Origin: Oscillospiraceae bacterium
GTDB lineage: Bacteria; Bacillota; Clostridia; Oscillospirales; Oscillospiraceae
Direction of reading: 5' to 3'
Assembly: GCA_015067615.1 (NCBI GenBank)
Contig: SVMD01000001.1
Location: forward strand, 787-64,786
Length of the DNA: 64,000 nucleotides
Below the pieces are notes generated by a model, which worked only from the letters and a program-made list of their open reading frames with translations, ran no database searches and was not told where the DNA came from. Below, piece after piece: positions 7,475 through 15,920 of this stretch. A program made the position numbers and the translations under genes. Each line of letters starts with the position of its first letter. Within the stretch, counting starts at the first letter, position 1.

Positions 7475-9511
7475 ATGAGCAGAGAAGAACGGATCGCCTG
7501 TTTTCAGGACACCCTGGAGCGCTGCGGCGCGGAGCCGTTACAGGAGCTGACCCGCCTGGCCCGGGAACAGTCCCGGGTCTACCCGGAAAACTATCGCTCA
7601 GCACGGCTTTTCAAGGTCCGGGAGCCGGAAATTTCCGTGGTGGAGGGGACTTCCTTTGCTGTTGCCCGGGCGTACCGGAAGTATGGAAAAACCGCGGTGC
7701 TGAATTTTGCCAACCCCCACTATCCCGGCGGCGGTGTGTTCCAGGGTGCCAAGGCCCAGGAGGAGAGCCTGTGCCGCAGCTCCAATCTGTACCCCTGCCT
7801 GGAGGACGGCCGGGTATTTGAGGACTTTTACCGCTATCAGCAGAAGCAGACGGACTACGATTTTTCCGACCGGCTGATCTACACCCCCGGCGTCACGGTG
7901 TTCAAGGATGATGCCGCGGTGCCTGCGCTGCTGCCCCAGGCCCAGTGGTTTACCGTGGATGTGATCACCTGCGCCGCCCCTTATCTGGCGAAACGGCGTT
8001 ATGTAAACCCGACTGTCCTGCGGGAACGGTTTGCGTCCCGGATCCGCAACATCCTGGAAGCGGCCATCGAGCATGAGATCGAGGTGCTGATCCTGGGAGC
8101 CTTCGGCTGCGGGGCTTTCAAAAATCCTCCGGAGGTAGTGGCCCGGGCCTTCCGGCAGGTGCTGGAGGAGCAGAGATATCATACTGCCTTTGGAAAAGTC
8201 ATTTTTGCCATCAAGAGCAGTGTGGGCGGCGACCCCTACACCGTCTGCCCCAATCTGGCTGCCTTCCAGACGGAGTTCTGCGGTAGCTCCACGGAGCTTC
8301 AGAAGCTGCGCTATGTGGGCGGTCCCCAGAATGATCCCGGGGCTCTGGATGTGACCATGCCCGGAGGGCGGATCCGCTACCGGGGCAGCGAGAGCCGGGC
8401 CTATCATGAATGGCGGGTGAAAAATCCCTATTTCGGCAAGCGGTTCTCCATCCTGGGTGACTCTGCCAGTACCCTGGAGGGCTTCAATCCCCGGGGTAAT
8501 CAGGTGTTCTACGACCAGGCCAGCCGGGAGAAGACCGGCGTCTGGGAGATGGGGGATACCTGGTGGGGCAAGGTCATCGATTTCTTCGGCGGCGAGCTGC
8601 TGGTGAATGATGCCATGTCCGGTACCCGGGTGACCCGGGTACCCGAATCCCCGGCCCAGGCAAGCACGGCCTGCGGTGAGCGCCGCACCGGGCGGCTGCA
8701 CAAGGACGCGGTGTATCCGGATGTGATTTTGGTGTTCCTGGGCATCAATGACTGGGCCCATGGGGTGCCGGTGAGCCCCGAGGGAGATATCCAGGCAGGG
8801 GACGGGGATACGGTATTTTCCCTGGCCTATGGTCTGATGCTGCGGCGGCTGAAGAAGAACTATCCCAATGCGGAAATCTGGTGCTGCACCCTCTGCGAAA
8901 CCACGATTGTCTCCAACCCCGGTTTCCGTTTCCCGGAGTCCTACGGCGGCACCAGTATCCGGGAGTATAACTATCAGATCGTCAACGCCGCCCTGGCGGA
9001 GGGCTGCTGCGTGGCGGACCTGCACAGTCAGGAGATTCCCTTTGACAGCCTGGACGGAACCCATCCCAGCCCCGGGGGCATGGATACCCTGGCCATGCTG
9101 ATGGTCCGGCAGATGGCTGATGAGGATGGAGGGGCTTTGCTGGATTGCGAACTGAAGCACGAGCCGGTCAACGGCATCTGCCGCCGCTGCGGCAAGCCTA
9201 TGCCGGAGCGGAAGCAGGAGAATCCCCTGCGGCTGCGGCTCCGGTCTACCGGACAGATCCTCACTGCCGACCGCTGGCAGGTGACCCTGGGCCGAAGCCG
9301 GGACTGCGACCTGGTGGTGGATAACCCGTATGTGGCCCGGTCCCAGGCAACCTTTACCTGCCGGGAGGGACAGTGGCGCCTCCGGGACAACGATACCCGC
9401 AACGGTACCTACTTAAACGGAAAGCGGTTGGAACCCGATGGGGAATACCGCATCCACCCCGGCGATACTATCAGCTTTGCTAAAAAGGAAGAGGCAGAGG
9501 TCCTGCCCTGA
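7475..9511 (+). CDS. Three-domain protein: PARG-type macrodomain + SGNH hydrolase + FHA
   Basis: Residues 20-265 match the TIGR02452 / microbial poly(ADP-ribose) glycohydrolase family: NFANPHYPGGG (77-87), the QEE catalytic signature (95-97) and GAFGCGAFKNPP (208-219). Residues 320-560 look like an SGNH/GDSL hydrolase, with GDS at 328-330, GINDW (block III) and DGTHPSPGGM (block V, Asp-His pair). A short linker with CRRCGKP follows. About residues 585-678 form an FHA domain (GRSRDCDLVVDN, then DNDTRNGTYLNG), which normally binds phosphothreonine. No signal peptide is seen, so it is probably cytoplasmic. The gene is monocistronic, with its own promoter and terminator. The combination suggests reversal of ADP-ribosylation under phospho-dependent control; substrates are unknown. 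Confidence 0.85.
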   Translation: MSREERIACFQDTLERCGAEPLQELTRLAREQSRVYPENYRSARLFKVREPEISVVEGTSFAVARAYRKYGKTAVLNFANPHYPGGGVFQGAKAQEESLCRSSNLYPCLEDGRVFEDFYRYQQKQTDYDFSDRLIYTPGVTVFKDDAAVPALLPQAQWFTVDVITCAAPYLAKRRYVNPTVLRERFASRIRNILEAAIEHEIEVLILGAFGCGAFKNPPEVVARAFRQVLEEQRYHTAFGKVIFAIKSSVGGDPYTVCPNLAAFQTEFCGSSTELQKLRYVGGPQNDPGALDVTMPGGRIRYRGSESRAYHEWRVKNPYFGKRFSILGDSASTLEGFNPRGNQVFYDQASREKTGVWEMGDTWWGKVIDFFGGELLVNDAMSGTRVTRVPESPAQASTACGERRTGRLHKDAVYPDVILVFLGINDWAHGVPVSPEGDIQAGDGDTVFSLAYGLMLRRLKKNYPNAEIWCCTLCETTIVSNPGFRFPESYGGTSIREYNYQIVNAALAEGCCVADLHSQEIPFDSLDGTHPSPGGMDTLAMLMVRQMADEDGGALLDCELKHEPVNGICRRCGKPMPERKQENPLRLRLRSTGQILTADRWQVTLGRSRDCDLVVDNPYVARSQATFTCREGQWRLRDNDTRNGTYLNGKRLEPDGEYRIHPGDTISFAKKEEAEVLP

Positions 9512-9527
9512 TAACGAGTTGGCTTCA

Positions 9528-9562
9528 AAAGCGCTCCCTCCCGGGAGCGCTTTCCCATTTTT
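9528..9562 (+). terminator. Intrinsic terminator after the PARG-SGNH-FHA gene
   Basis: An 11-bp perfect stem (aaagcgctccc / gggagcgcttt) with loop tccc is followed by CCCATTTTT, about 15 bp after the stop codon. Confidence 0.85.
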
Positions 9563-9604
9563 CCGGATGCCAAAAAGGAAATTGCTGGAAATAAAAAATA
9601 GTGC

Positions 9605-9633
9605 TTGACAAAGGAGGGGCTGCATGCTATAAT
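9605..9633 (+). promoter_or_regulatory. Consensus promoter of tRNA-fMet
   Basis: Perfect TTGACA (9605-9610), a 17-bp spacer and perfect TATAAT (9628-9633) lie 32 bp before the tRNA 5' end. Confidence 0.92.
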
Positions 9634-9665
9634 ACTCAGGCACTCAGGAAGTGCGCCATCAATAT

Positions 9666-9741
9666 CGCGGAGTAGAGCAGTTGGAAGCTCGTCGGGCTCA
9701 TAACCCGGAGGTCGTAGGTTCGAGTCCTGCCTCCGCAACCA
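9666..9741 (+). tRNA. Initiator tRNA-fMet (anticodon CAT)
   Basis: A 76-nt cloverleaf including encoded CCA. The acceptor strands CGCGGAG / CTCCGCA leave the C1-A72 mismatch typical of initiators. The anticodon loop CTCATAA (CAT at 9699-9701) sits on three consecutive G-C pairs (GGG/CCC), also initiator-specific. The T arm carries GGTTCGAGTCC. It starts translation with formyl-Met and is transcribed as a single gene. Confidence 0.97.
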
Positions 9742-9746
9742 AAAAA

Positions 9747-9779
9747 GTCCTGAAATCGTAAGATTTCAGGACCTTTTTT
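9747..9779 (+). terminator. Bidirectional terminator of tRNA-fMet
   Basis: An 11-bp perfect stem (gtcctgaaatc / gatttcaggac) with loop gtaa is preceded by A6 and followed by a T run, so it can stop transcription from either side. Confidence 0.92.
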
Positions 9780-9789
9780 GCCATGTTTA

Positions 9790-9829
9790 AAACCTCTCCC
9801 GGTGCCGTTTTCAGCTCCGGGAGAGGTTT
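9790..9829. terminator. Second inverted repeat at the end of the minus-strand island
   Basis: A 13-bp perfect stem (aaacctctcccgg / ccgggagaggttt) with a 14-nt loop sits between the tRNA terminator and the 3' end of the minus-strand operon. The T tracts are short on both sides, so its strength as a terminator is uncertain. Confidence 0.55.
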
Positions 9830-9862
9830 CTTGTTTGCAGGATATCTACTGCATTGAATAAT

Positions 9863-10183
9863 TTAAAAATTGTACTGAATATACTGCCATATTTCCAGGA
9901 ATACCTTGCGGCAGGTTTCTGTGTCTGCACGGAATTCCAACATCATGAATTCCTGAATGTCCGCGGTTTTCTGAAGAAACAGCGTAAAATCTCCCCTTTC
10001 CTCAGAATTGTCCATGACATCACACCATACACCAAACCCGGGATCGTGTCCCAAGGCACTCACACATGCGTTGATATGCCAACAGTTTCTCTTCCTCAGA
10101 ATGTACAAATCTCCCTACCGTCCGGCGGTTTTGGAATATCCCCGGTAAAAGTATTGCTTTTGATCTTCTTTATGGATCATCAT
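9863..10183 (-). pseudogene. Small unknown gene interrupted by an in-frame TAG
   Basis: An ATG at 10183 has a good GGGAGG site 8 nt upstream and opens a 107-codon frame. Codon 23 is TAG (10117-10115), after which the same frame continues for 81 residues of protein-like sequence (CVSALGHDPGFGVWCDVMDN and onward) to 9863. It is the last gene of the minus-strand island, 33 bp after the preceding stop. Either a recent nonsense mutation has inactivated it, or a 22-residue peptide is made, or the stop is read through. No family recognised. Confidence 0.6.
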
Positions 10184-10216
10184 GTTCGGAACCTCCCTGA
10201 CGGTTGATAACCGGGC

Positions 10217-10849
10217 TTAAAACAGCACACCGGTATTATATTTTACATACCGGTAGGCCGGGGATTTTGCCGCATACCGCAGTCCGTTTTCAGGGGTCAG
10301 CAGCTGAAGGGCAATCTTCTCATCGCTTAAGTAGAGCACATGGTAATCCTCGATCAGGGAATAGAGAGGACGGCCGTTGGCACCGGAACTGCATTCATAG
10401 TCCGTGATCCGAAGATACAGCTGTCCGCCCACCTTTACCAGATCTCTCTTAATGACGGTCTTCTCAAAACTGAACGCAGCACCTTCTTTTCGATCCTCTG
10501 TGCCCAATTCCTTGATCAGTTCGACCGTACCCTCCGGACGGCCGGAGGTGGGCTGATAGAACCAGATACGGTTGGTAAAATCGTCGATGGGTGTACCACC
10601 GGGATAAACCGAGCGGTAGAATTCCAGGAATTTTCGGGCATCCAGCCGGCTTCCTACGATGACATCGCCGGGAACAGGGACCATCATGCCGCCGGCATTT
10701 CCGTGTGGAAAGCCGTCGTTGGTGATTTCCAAATAGCATTTTCCGTCACCAAAGCCCAAACGGATCACATCGCCGTGCTGTCCGGGTTCGCCGATCAGGT
10801 TTACCCACCGGGTCACCCTTGAGGATTTATTGGAATCTATTTTTGCCAT
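10217..10849 (-). CDS. Unknown protein of the STAND island (210 aa)
   Basis: Soluble 210-residue protein with no signal peptide or membrane segment. The first 110 residues look beta-rich (DVIRLGFGDGKCYLEITNDG), with many Gly and Pro. The ATG at 10849 has an AGGTGA ribosome site 8 nt upstream. It follows the two-TM protein by 28 bp and is followed 33 bp later by the interrupted small gene, so these probably share one transcript. I do not recognise the family. It is predicted real from its start signal, length and operon position. Confidence 0.75.
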   Translation of the reverse strand: MAKIDSNKSSRVTRWVNLIGEPGQHGDVIRLGFGDGKCYLEITNDGFPHGNAGGMMVPVPGDVIVGSRLDARKFLEFYRSVYPGGTPIDDFTNRIWFYQPTSGRPEGTVELIKELGTEDRKEGAAFSFEKTVIKRDLVKVGGQLYLRITDYECSSGANGRPLYSLIEDYHVLYLSDEKIALQLLTPENGLRYAAKSPAYRYVKYNTGVLF

Positions 10850-10877
10850 ATCTCATTCACCTCGTTTGGTAGATCTG

Positions 10878-12863
10878 TTACAGACCGTAGAAATCCTTGT
10901 CGCTGATGGGACCGCAGCGGGAATGGTCAATTTTCATAGCCGCCCGGGCTTTTGCCGCGTGATCCGGGTGCAGAGAATGAATCTCCTTCCCGGATGTCGC
11001 CATCAGCCTCAGCCAGTCCGCAGCTTCCAGCTGTTCCAACCGCTGGGCATCTTCCCGGGAAATCGGGACGCAGCGCCAGCATCTGCCATAGCTGGCTTCG
11101 TCGGAGAAGTTCAGGATGTAATCCGCACCATCCAGAGTGCAGTGGAACAGCCAGTCGTCACAGCCGTAACCGCACATGCTGCTCTGATTGGGATGGAAGT
11201 TAACCAGGCCGGACAGGACAAAGCTGTATTTCTCTCCGGAAGTGGTATGCATATCCATCCGGTATCCCTTCAGTCCGGAGCTGAGCGTAGGCTCGAATGT
11301 CAATGTCTTTTTCATCTCTGACTCCTCTTTCACTGCCGGTTTTGGTTCCTCCAGCAGGCAAAGCTGCTGGAGTACTTCGTCCAGAGCCTTTTCGTACGCA
11401 TCGATGTGGGGATGTTTCCTGTGCATGGAATCGTTAAATTCTGCCTGCTTCTGAAGCCATTCCGCGTCCAGCCAGTTCCGGGTATCCCACAGTGTTCTGT
11501 CCGCCGAATTGGGATCCCACCAGGGCAGGCTGTTCAGCAGGCTGCAGAGTTCCTCATCGGATTTCTTCTCCACACCGGGCAGCAGCTTCATGACGATGGT
11601 CACATTGTAGGGCAGACCCGAGGGTGCTTCCCGCCAGTGGCTTTCCCGGCGAAGATACCATGCACCCGGGCTGTCAAAGCAAAGGCCGATCTCGTCGTAG
11701 GTAAAGTTCCAGCCCAGCAGATCGTGGCTGTTTTTCATAGAGCCGCTTTTGATTAGCCGATACCGCTTGAATTCATCCCATGGGGGTGTGCCGTCCGTTC
11801 TGACACATACTTCATCCGTATACTGCCGCAAATCTTTCTGCCGCAGGGACAGAGCCCACTTTGTCAGGGGAATGCGGTGGCAGGGCTGGGGAATCAGGGA
11901 GAGTCTTGCTCTCATGGACCATTCCGAATCCTCCTGGGGGCTATGCTCGTCCTGACGCTGCTTTTCGCAGACCAGTACTGCCCTGCCATTTTCCTCAAAG
12001 AGGTAAACGGCTTCTCTGGAGCGGCTGCCGTAGGAACCGCTTTCCTCTTCGTGGAGAACCTGTGCGGTTTTGGGCCGCTTTGTGATCCGGTTCGGATAGA
12101 TCAGCAGCTCCGTAAAGGGTACCGGATAATCCATTGGCTGCAGGGTGGTCATATTTTTCTTCCTCTCTTTTTCTGTGGCCGCCGCTTTTTTCAGTTCTTC
12201 AAACCGGGCGGCAACCTCTTTGGGAACGGGCCTTCCGTCCACAAAAACCAGACCACGTTTTTCTGCGTATACTTCCCTGGGGAGGACGCCGTCCCGGCCC
12301 ACATCCTGGGAATACTGGTATACCTGGGTGTCAAAGCGCTTCTGCCGCTCGGGGGTAAAGGTGTTCCAGGCATCCTGGACTGTAATTGTTTCTGAATGGC
12401 CGGCGATCCGCTTTAGCTGAGTATGCTTTTCCTGCTGCAGCTTTTTAAGGTTTTCTTCATAGGCAGGACTTACGGGCGACATGGGGTTCGCCATGATGGC
12501 ACCTGCCGTATCATCGATGGCCCGTTCGATCTCCTCCAGCCGCTTCTGATCTTCCGTAGGCTGGGGAAGCTTCGGCTTGGGAACCTTCCGGGGTACGGCT
12601 TTTGCAGGTTTTTTGCTGAAGGTTCCATTTTTGATCCAGCGGCCTTCGATCAACACACAGAGCCCTACGCACATCAGGATCAGAAATATTGCGAATAACC
12701 CCAGCTGTTCGCCAAAGGATTCTGTTTCCAGTCCACCGAACAGGGCCAAAACAGCGCAAAGGGCGCAGATGCCGGCCAACAGAGTGCCAAGCGCCCTCAG
12801 GGTCCAGCCCAGGGCGGTCCGAAGGGCCTTCAGAACAGACGCGAACATTTCTCTGATTTTCAT
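10878..12863 (-). CDS. Membrane-anchored large unknown protein of the STAND island
   Basis: Start chosen at 12863 (MKIREMF), where GGAGG precedes the ATG by 7 nt and the ATG overlaps the upstream stop (ATGA); the frame stays open upstream but that part is out of context. The 661-residue protein has two N-terminal hydrophobic helices (about residues 15-40 and 55-75), then a Lys/Pro-rich stretch (KPAKAVPRKVPKPKLP), a charged helical region, and a long Trp-rich soluble part (PPWDEFKRYR, LPWWDPNSADRTLW). The last 120 residues after MKKTLTFEP look like a separate small domain. No known family recognised. Confidence 0.75.
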   Translation of the reverse strand: MKIREMFASVLKALRTALGWTLRALGTLLAGICALCAVLALFGGLETESFGEQLGLFAIFLILMCVGLCVLIEGRWIKNGTFSKKPAKAVPRKVPKPKLPQPTEDQKRLEEIERAIDDTAGAIMANPMSPVSPAYEENLKKLQQEKHTQLKRIAGHSETITVQDAWNTFTPERQKRFDTQVYQYSQDVGRDGVLPREVYAEKRGLVFVDGRPVPKEVAARFEELKKAAATEKERKKNMTTLQPMDYPVPFTELLIYPNRITKRPKTAQVLHEEESGSYGSRSREAVYLFEENGRAVLVCEKQRQDEHSPQEDSEWSMRARLSLIPQPCHRIPLTKWALSLRQKDLRQYTDEVCVRTDGTPPWDEFKRYRLIKSGSMKNSHDLLGWNFTYDEIGLCFDSPGAWYLRRESHWREAPSGLPYNVTIVMKLLPGVEKKSDEELCSLLNSLPWWDPNSADRTLWDTRNWLDAEWLQKQAEFNDSMHRKHPHIDAYEKALDEVLQQLCLLEEPKPAVKEESEMKKTLTFEPTLSSGLKGYRMDMHTTSGEKYSFVLSGLVNFHPNQSSMCGYGCDDWLFHCTLDGADYILNFSDEASYGRCWRCVPISREDAQRLEQLEAADWLRLMATSGKEIHSLHPDHAAKARAAMKIDHSRCGPISDKDFYGL

Positions 12864-13186
12864 GGCGTTTCCTCCGCTCCGAATTCCGCCAGAATCACCG
12901 GATCCAAACGGGACAGGCATTCCATAAGAACCTCCGGTGTCACCGGGCCGGGATACTGGTTCTCCTCCGCCAGGCAGATACCGTTCTTGTCGTAATACCC
13001 CCATGCCCGGGGCAGAATGGAATCGTGCACCATGGAGTAGTTGTCTTTTTCCTTTGTCCACAAATCCGGCGATACCAGATAATACCGTCCGTTATAGGCT
13101 TCGTTGGCACCCATGCCACTGCCGCCGTGGATGCCTACATAGAGGATGTGGTATTGCCTGCCGTTGAAGGGAACCATAATATTCAT
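12860..13186 (-). CDS. Small unknown protein of the STAND island (108 aa)
   Basis: A 108-residue soluble protein with Gly/Tyr-rich sequence (GIHGGSGMGANEAYNGRYYL) and an acidic C-terminus. The ATG at 13186 has GAGGTG about 9 nt upstream, and its TGA overlaps the ATG of the next gene, which implies translational coupling with the two-TM protein. It might be a partner or chaperone of that protein; this is inferred from coupling only. Family not recognised. Confidence 0.75.
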   Translation of the reverse strand: MNIMVPFNGRQYHILYVGIHGGSGMGANEAYNGRYYLVSPDLWTKEKDNYSMVHDSILPRAWGYYDKNGICLAEENQYPGPVTPEVLMECLSRLDPVILAEFGAEETP

Positions 13187-13212
13187 AGCTCAAGCACCTC
13201 ATTGCTGGTTGA

Positions 13213-13509
13213 TTATTTAGGCAGCCGATTCCAGCCTTCCAGAATCAACGGATGGCCGTCGATATATTTCTCCTTGAACGGCATGGAATGTTCCTTGTCA
13301 AGATCGATATGGTCGGGATACTCCCTATGGATTTGTAGGTATTCCGCTTCCGTGATCTCGGTTGTGTAGAAATAATCATCATCCTTTAAGGGCTTACCCC
13401 AAAACGCGAAGTACTGCTTCCTGTCGGATTCTGTCTGATACCCGCATCCGAATCTGACACAATTGGAAAGAAAACGGATATTTACATGTTTCTTTTCATA
13501 CAGATTCAT
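13213..13509 (-). CDS. Small unknown protein of the STAND island (98 aa)
   Basis: Start chosen at 13509 (MNLYEKKH), which has AGGTGG 8 nt upstream. An earlier in-frame ATG at 13554 overlaps the preceding stop by 11 bp but has no ribosome site; using it would give 113 residues. The protein is charged and aromatic-rich (ESDRKQYFAFWGKPLKDDDYFYTTE) and has no membrane segment. Family not recognised; position in the operon supports it as real. Confidence 0.65.
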   Translation of the reverse strand: MNLYEKKHVNIRFLSNCVRFGCGYQTESDRKQYFAFWGKPLKDDDYFYTTEITEAEYLQIHREYPDHIDLDKEHSMPFKEKYIDGHPLILEGWNRLPK

Positions 13510-13543
13510 GCTTTCCCACCTCTGTACACAGATATCTGATTTT

Positions 13544-14008
13544 TCATTTTCCATCGATATATGCTTTCATTGCTGCTTCTGCTTCGGCAGGTGTGCTTCC
13601 ATAGCATTGGTCCCCTGTCAGGACATCGGTACAGCAGATTTGCCCATCTCTTTCCTTGCTTCCGGGGAAATCCATGCAAAGATAGTGCCCTTTGTAGCAG
13701 GACCGGCAGTGCCTGAAGAACAGATGCATCAGGAAATTCCCGATGAACTCTTCTTCTGTTGCACCGTCGAAACCGAAGCTGCAGTATCCCCGTTCCCAGA
13801 ATTGACAGGAATACTTACCCAGATGCATGGTAATGAAATCATGGTCATTGCCGGGGGAGGTTTTCAATCTGTGGACATACGCTTCCAATTCACACAGGTC
13901 CCTGATGCAGTGACGCCCGGTGTCGATGTGGTAGGTATCCACCAGTCTGTGTGCTTCCAGGAGAATCTTCTGCTTGATGGGGCCAAAATCATAATTGGAC
14001 TGTTCCAT
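13544..14008 (-). CDS. Unknown Cys-rich protein of the STAND island (154 aa)
   Basis: Start at 14008 (MEQSNYDFG), with AAGGAG 7 nt upstream; eight more codons upstream are open but unsupported. The protein carries several Cys and His residues (FFRHCRSCYKGHYLC, then GQICCTDVL) that could bind metal. The C-terminus STPAEAEAAMKAYIDGK resembles the helix that closes HicB-like folds, but no HicA partner is visible, so this is only a resemblance. It overlaps the next gene if that gene uses its earlier start. Confidence 0.65.
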   Translation of the reverse strand: MEQSNYDFGPIKQKILLEAHRLVDTYHIDTGRHCIRDLCELEAYVHRLKTSPGNDHDFITMHLGKYSCQFWERGYCSFGFDGATEEEFIGNFLMHLFFRHCRSCYKGHYLCMDFPGSKERDGQICCTDVLTGDQCYGSTPAEAEAAMKAYIDGK

Positions 14009-14041
14009 ACACACACTCCTTACGAAAAACAATGGACGGAT

Positions 14042-14647
14042 TCACTTGGGCCAACGGTATCCGACGGTGGGCAGATGGAATCTTTCTGTCATGTAAAATA
14101 CCAGGCAGTCGTCCTCGTAATAATCCGGATCGCTGAACCACTTTTTCATGGGACAATCGAATTTCCAGGATTTTATCACCTTTTCATCCTCGTCAATGAG
14201 CTCGATGAACATGGCGGTATCATCGTGGTTCGTGATAAACCGCTCCTCTGCCAGAATATACTTCGCTGCCGAATAACCGGGCTCATCGGTGTACTTCCGG
14301 TTGTTCGGCCCGGTATAGCGGTCCCGGGGGGAAAGATATATGCTTTTTCCCAAATTCAGAATTTCAGTTCGGTTATTCACGGGTATTCCACTGTTTGGCT
14401 GCTCTACAGTAACCGTTTTGACCTGTACCGGCACCGCTTTGTTACTGCCGGTGACAGGTGTGGCATCCGAAGTGCCTTCGTGATTAACCGCTGTGACCGG
14501 CCCGGACTGCTTTGCGGGGTGAGAATGATCGGGCTTCGGTAGGTTTTTCTTATTGTGTCCACGAAATACCTTGTGCAAAAGCAAAAGTGCCACGAAAATG
14601 GCAACAACGGACATTATCCAAGTCAGCACATTGAGAAGAACTTCCAT
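14042..14647 (-). CDS. Single-pass membrane protein of the STAND island (201 aa)
   Basis: One N-terminal hydrophobic helix (residues 4-25, LNVLTWIMSVVAIFVALLLL) is followed by a basic stretch, a Ser/Pro/Thr-rich linker (to about residue 90) and a charged soluble domain ending in PTVGYRWPK. The orientation is probably N-out or N-in with a tethered soluble domain; the sequence does not decide it. AAGGGA lies 7 nt before the ATG. The layout (helix, linker, domain) resembles that of the 386-residue protein upstream. Family not recognised. Confidence 0.7.
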   Translation of the reverse strand: MEVLLNVLTWIMSVVAIFVALLLLHKVFRGHNKKNLPKPDHSHPAKQSGPVTAVNHEGTSDATPVTGSNKAVPVQVKTVTVEQPNSGIPVNNRTEILNLGKSIYLSPRDRYTGPNNRKYTDEPGYSAAKYILAEERFITNHDDTAMFIELIDEDEKVIKSWKFDCPMKKWFSDPDYYEDDCLVFYMTERFHLPTVGYRWPK

Positions 14648-14739
14648 TATAAATCCCTTCCGTTTTCGTTTTCAACATCATTTGAGGGTACTGTAACCGA
14701 GAGCTGCATTGGCGCAGCTTCGGTTGCTTGGGGGCCTTT

Positions 14740-15900
14740 TTATTTTTTTGGCTGCTTTTTGGTAACTACCTTGACCTTCACCGGTGCCGCCTTTTTGTTG
14801 TCGGCATTCTGGCCAGTCTGTGTCTGGGGAATGTCAGCTTCGGCGGCAGCAGCCCCAACGGGCTCCCCTTCGGGCTTTACGGAAGGAACCGGTTTCTCCG
14901 GATCATCCGGCAGTGTATATTTCCGGCGAAGCATATCCTCATATACTTCCGGCTTGCTCATGTCATGGGGCTGAGCCCGGAAAGCCTCCGGTACCGCATT
15001 CTTTTGCTGAGTATCTGCTGCCTTCATGGGCCAGAAATTGATTTTTCCGAGAAGCATGGCGTTGCGGAAAACCAGATACTCCAGCCAATACAGGGCGCCC
15101 ATGACGGCAAACAGCATGAACCCCAGGGAAGGTGCCAGTCCGAAATGGATCGTGCCAAAAACACGGGCAATGCACAGGGCCATGGTAACAGGCAGTGCCG
15201 CAAACAGCAGTCCGGCGCAGATGGCGGCGTTGAGCTTACACAGGGAGAGCTTCGCCGGGTCCATACCCTTGCTGAGACTGGACAGCCGTAACCGGACGAT
15301 CTCCGGCCCGCCGGATACCTTGCGGAGGATGAGTACTGTGGCAAGGACCACACCGGCCAGCACCAGCCAGATGGGTGTCTCGAACATCGCTTCTACGCCG
15401 TTGCCGATGAGCAGAAACAGCGCAATACCTGCCAGAAGGCCCAGTTCTCCGCCAAGTGAGAATCCGCTTCGGGCGGAGCCGCCGGAGGATTTCCCGGAAG
15501 CGGTGCTGCCGGAAGATTTTCCGGATGGCGTGCTATCAGAGGGATTTTCATTTTTGATGTATCCGCCCGGTGCGTCGAATAAGCTTGTCCATTGCTCCGG
15601 CGTATATACCTTTTCATCCTGGATGTAAAGCATGGGGGAACTGAAAAGACCCTTTTTCGCGTCCATAATCCGGGTTACACCGTTTTTCGTTTCCAGGTAG
15701 GCAATGGGCTCCGCAAACATTCCGTAGCCCAGGTCCTTGCCGTAGATTTTTCCACCCTGATAGTCGATCCTGCCGCAGGGCTCGCCGGACAAAACCATGT
15801 AGTATTGATCCGCTGCCCAGATTTTCCCCCAATTATCGATGATCAGGCTGGGACAATCAAACAGGGAATGCCATTCCTTGGGTGTGTAGAATTTGATCAT
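14740..15900 (-). CDS. Multi-TM protein with duplicated YTPxxWxSLFD motif
   Basis: Start at 15900 (MIKFYTP), with GGAAGGAG 8 nt upstream. The soluble N-terminus has two copies of a short motif, YTPKEWHSLFD near residue 5 and YTPEQWTSLFD near residue 100, each followed by a hydrophobic strand. A Ser/Gly-rich linker (about 125-145) leads to four hydrophobic segments (about 155-310). The cytoplasmic-looking tail is Pro/Ala/Lys-rich. It lies 20 bp after the STAND gene stop, so it is very likely co-transcribed. I do not know the family; the repeated motif may be a ligand- or peptide-binding module. Confidence 0.72.
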   Translation of the reverse strand: MIKFYTPKEWHSLFDCPSLIIDNWGKIWAADQYYMVLSGEPCGRIDYQGGKIYGKDLGYGMFAEPIAYLETKNGVTRIMDAKKGLFSSPMLYIQDEKVYTPEQWTSLFDAPGGYIKNENPSDSTPSGKSSGSTASGKSSGGSARSGFSLGGELGLLAGIALFLLIGNGVEAMFETPIWLVLAGVVLATVLILRKVSGGPEIVRLRLSSLSKGMDPAKLSLCKLNAAICAGLLFAALPVTMALCIARVFGTIHFGLAPSLGFMLFAVMGALYWLEYLVFRNAMLLGKINFWPMKAADTQQKNAVPEAFRAQPHDMSKPEVYEDMLRRKYTLPDDPEKPVPSVKPEGEPVGAAAAEADIPQTQTGQNADNKKAAPVKVKVVTKKQPKK

Positions 15901-15920
15901 AGTAAACGCTCCTTCCGTAA

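Noticed and set aside
7598..9160. 520-codon minus-strand frame
   Set aside because: Antisense to the PARG-SGNH-FHA gene, whose motifs, promoter and terminator are on the plus strand.
9666..9860. Attachment-site duplication of the tRNA 3' end for the island
   Set aside because: No second copy of the tRNA 3' sequence and no integrase gene were seen in the window, so an integration event is not demonstrated.
12864..13061. N-terminal extension of the two-TM island protein to 13061
   Set aside because: It overlaps the coupled 108-residue gene in another frame and is Gly/Pro/Arg-rich without a ribosome site, whereas 12863 has GGAGG and an ATGA overlap.
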